Assembly (NCBI RefSeq): GCF_010501015.1
Contig: NZ_QVML01000001.1
Location: 247,845-311,844, forward strand
DNA from: Bacteroides sp. 214
Lineage (GTDB): Bacteria > Bacteroidota > Bacteroidia > Bacteroidales > Bacteroidaceae
Reading direction: 5' to 3'
Length of the DNA stretch: 64,000 nt
Part shown: one piece after another, positions 63,978-64,000 of the stretch
Layout of the letters: each line of letters opens with the position of its first letter
Position numbering within the stretch: position 1 is the stretch's first letter
The notes under the pieces: generated by a model
The model's input: the letters and a program-made list of their open reading frames with translations, nothing else
What the model was told of the DNA's origin: nothing
Database searches by the model: none
Made by a program: the position numbers and the translations under genes

Positions 63978-64000
63978 TAGAGGTATTTTTGTAAATAAAA

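Overview
The window is from a Bacteroidota chromosome, most likely order Bacteroidales. The evidence is three polysaccharide utilisation loci (PULs) with SusC/SusD pairs, two giant hybrid two-component regulators, promoters of the TTTG-N19-TAnnTTTG type, and two adjacent proteins with C-terminal tails like those of type IX secretion cargo. Genus cannot be assigned from the sequence alone. There are no rRNA genes, insertion sequences or CRISPR arrays, and I recognised no tRNA.

Region 1 (1-18903) is PUL A: the 3' part of a SusC porin, its SusD lipoprotein, a GH2 enzyme with a discoidin-like tail, a lipoprotein built of nine 28-residue charged repeats, a second GH2, a DUF4450-type toroidal enzyme, a GH28 polygalacturonase and, facing them, a secreted PL1 pectate lyase. 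Between the last two lies a 405-bp element packed with iterated short repeats.

Region 2 (19041-24793) is accessory: an HU-like DNA-binding protein, then a tail-anchored protein and a GIY-YIG/TerB-zinc-ribbon/SPFH-GYF/GYF/membrane-protein cluster. A duplicated ~250-nt leader precedes both the tail-anchored gene and the GIY-YIG gene. Its two copies differ in ways that preserve two helices of an H-type pseudoknot. This is the strongest candidate for something undescribed.

Region 3 (24927-28105) is a heavy-metal cassette on the minus strand: a Cys/His-rich exported protein, a TonB-dependent receptor and a secreted HMA protein.

Region 4 (28367-39909) is PUL B, a rhamnogalacturonan-I module: PL11 lyase, a GH105-CE12 fusion, L-rhamnose mutarotase, an HTCS regulator and a convergent GH106 alpha-L-rhamnosidase.

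Region 5 (40092-42364) is a membrane protein / winged-helix regulator / CreD cluster. The same ACTTTG-N5-CAAAGT operator-like site stands at two promoters.

Region 6 (42648-63916) is PUL C: a GH95-GH28 fusion, a lipoprotein GH28, a second HTCS, then a minus-strand pair with T9SS-like tails (a PL11 and an unknown protein), and a SusC-SusD-GH2 operon.

Taken together the PULs would cut the homogalacturonan and RG-I backbone (PL1, PL11, GH28), remove acetyl groups (CE12), unsaturated uronate (GH105), rhamnose (GH106), fucose or L-galactose (GH95) and galactosyl-type side groups (GH2), import oligosaccharides through SusCD, and equilibrate the released rhamnose (RhaM). A further pattern is three intergenic arrays of short motifs phased at exactly 22 bp (24831-24911, 28186-28272, 42374-42452).
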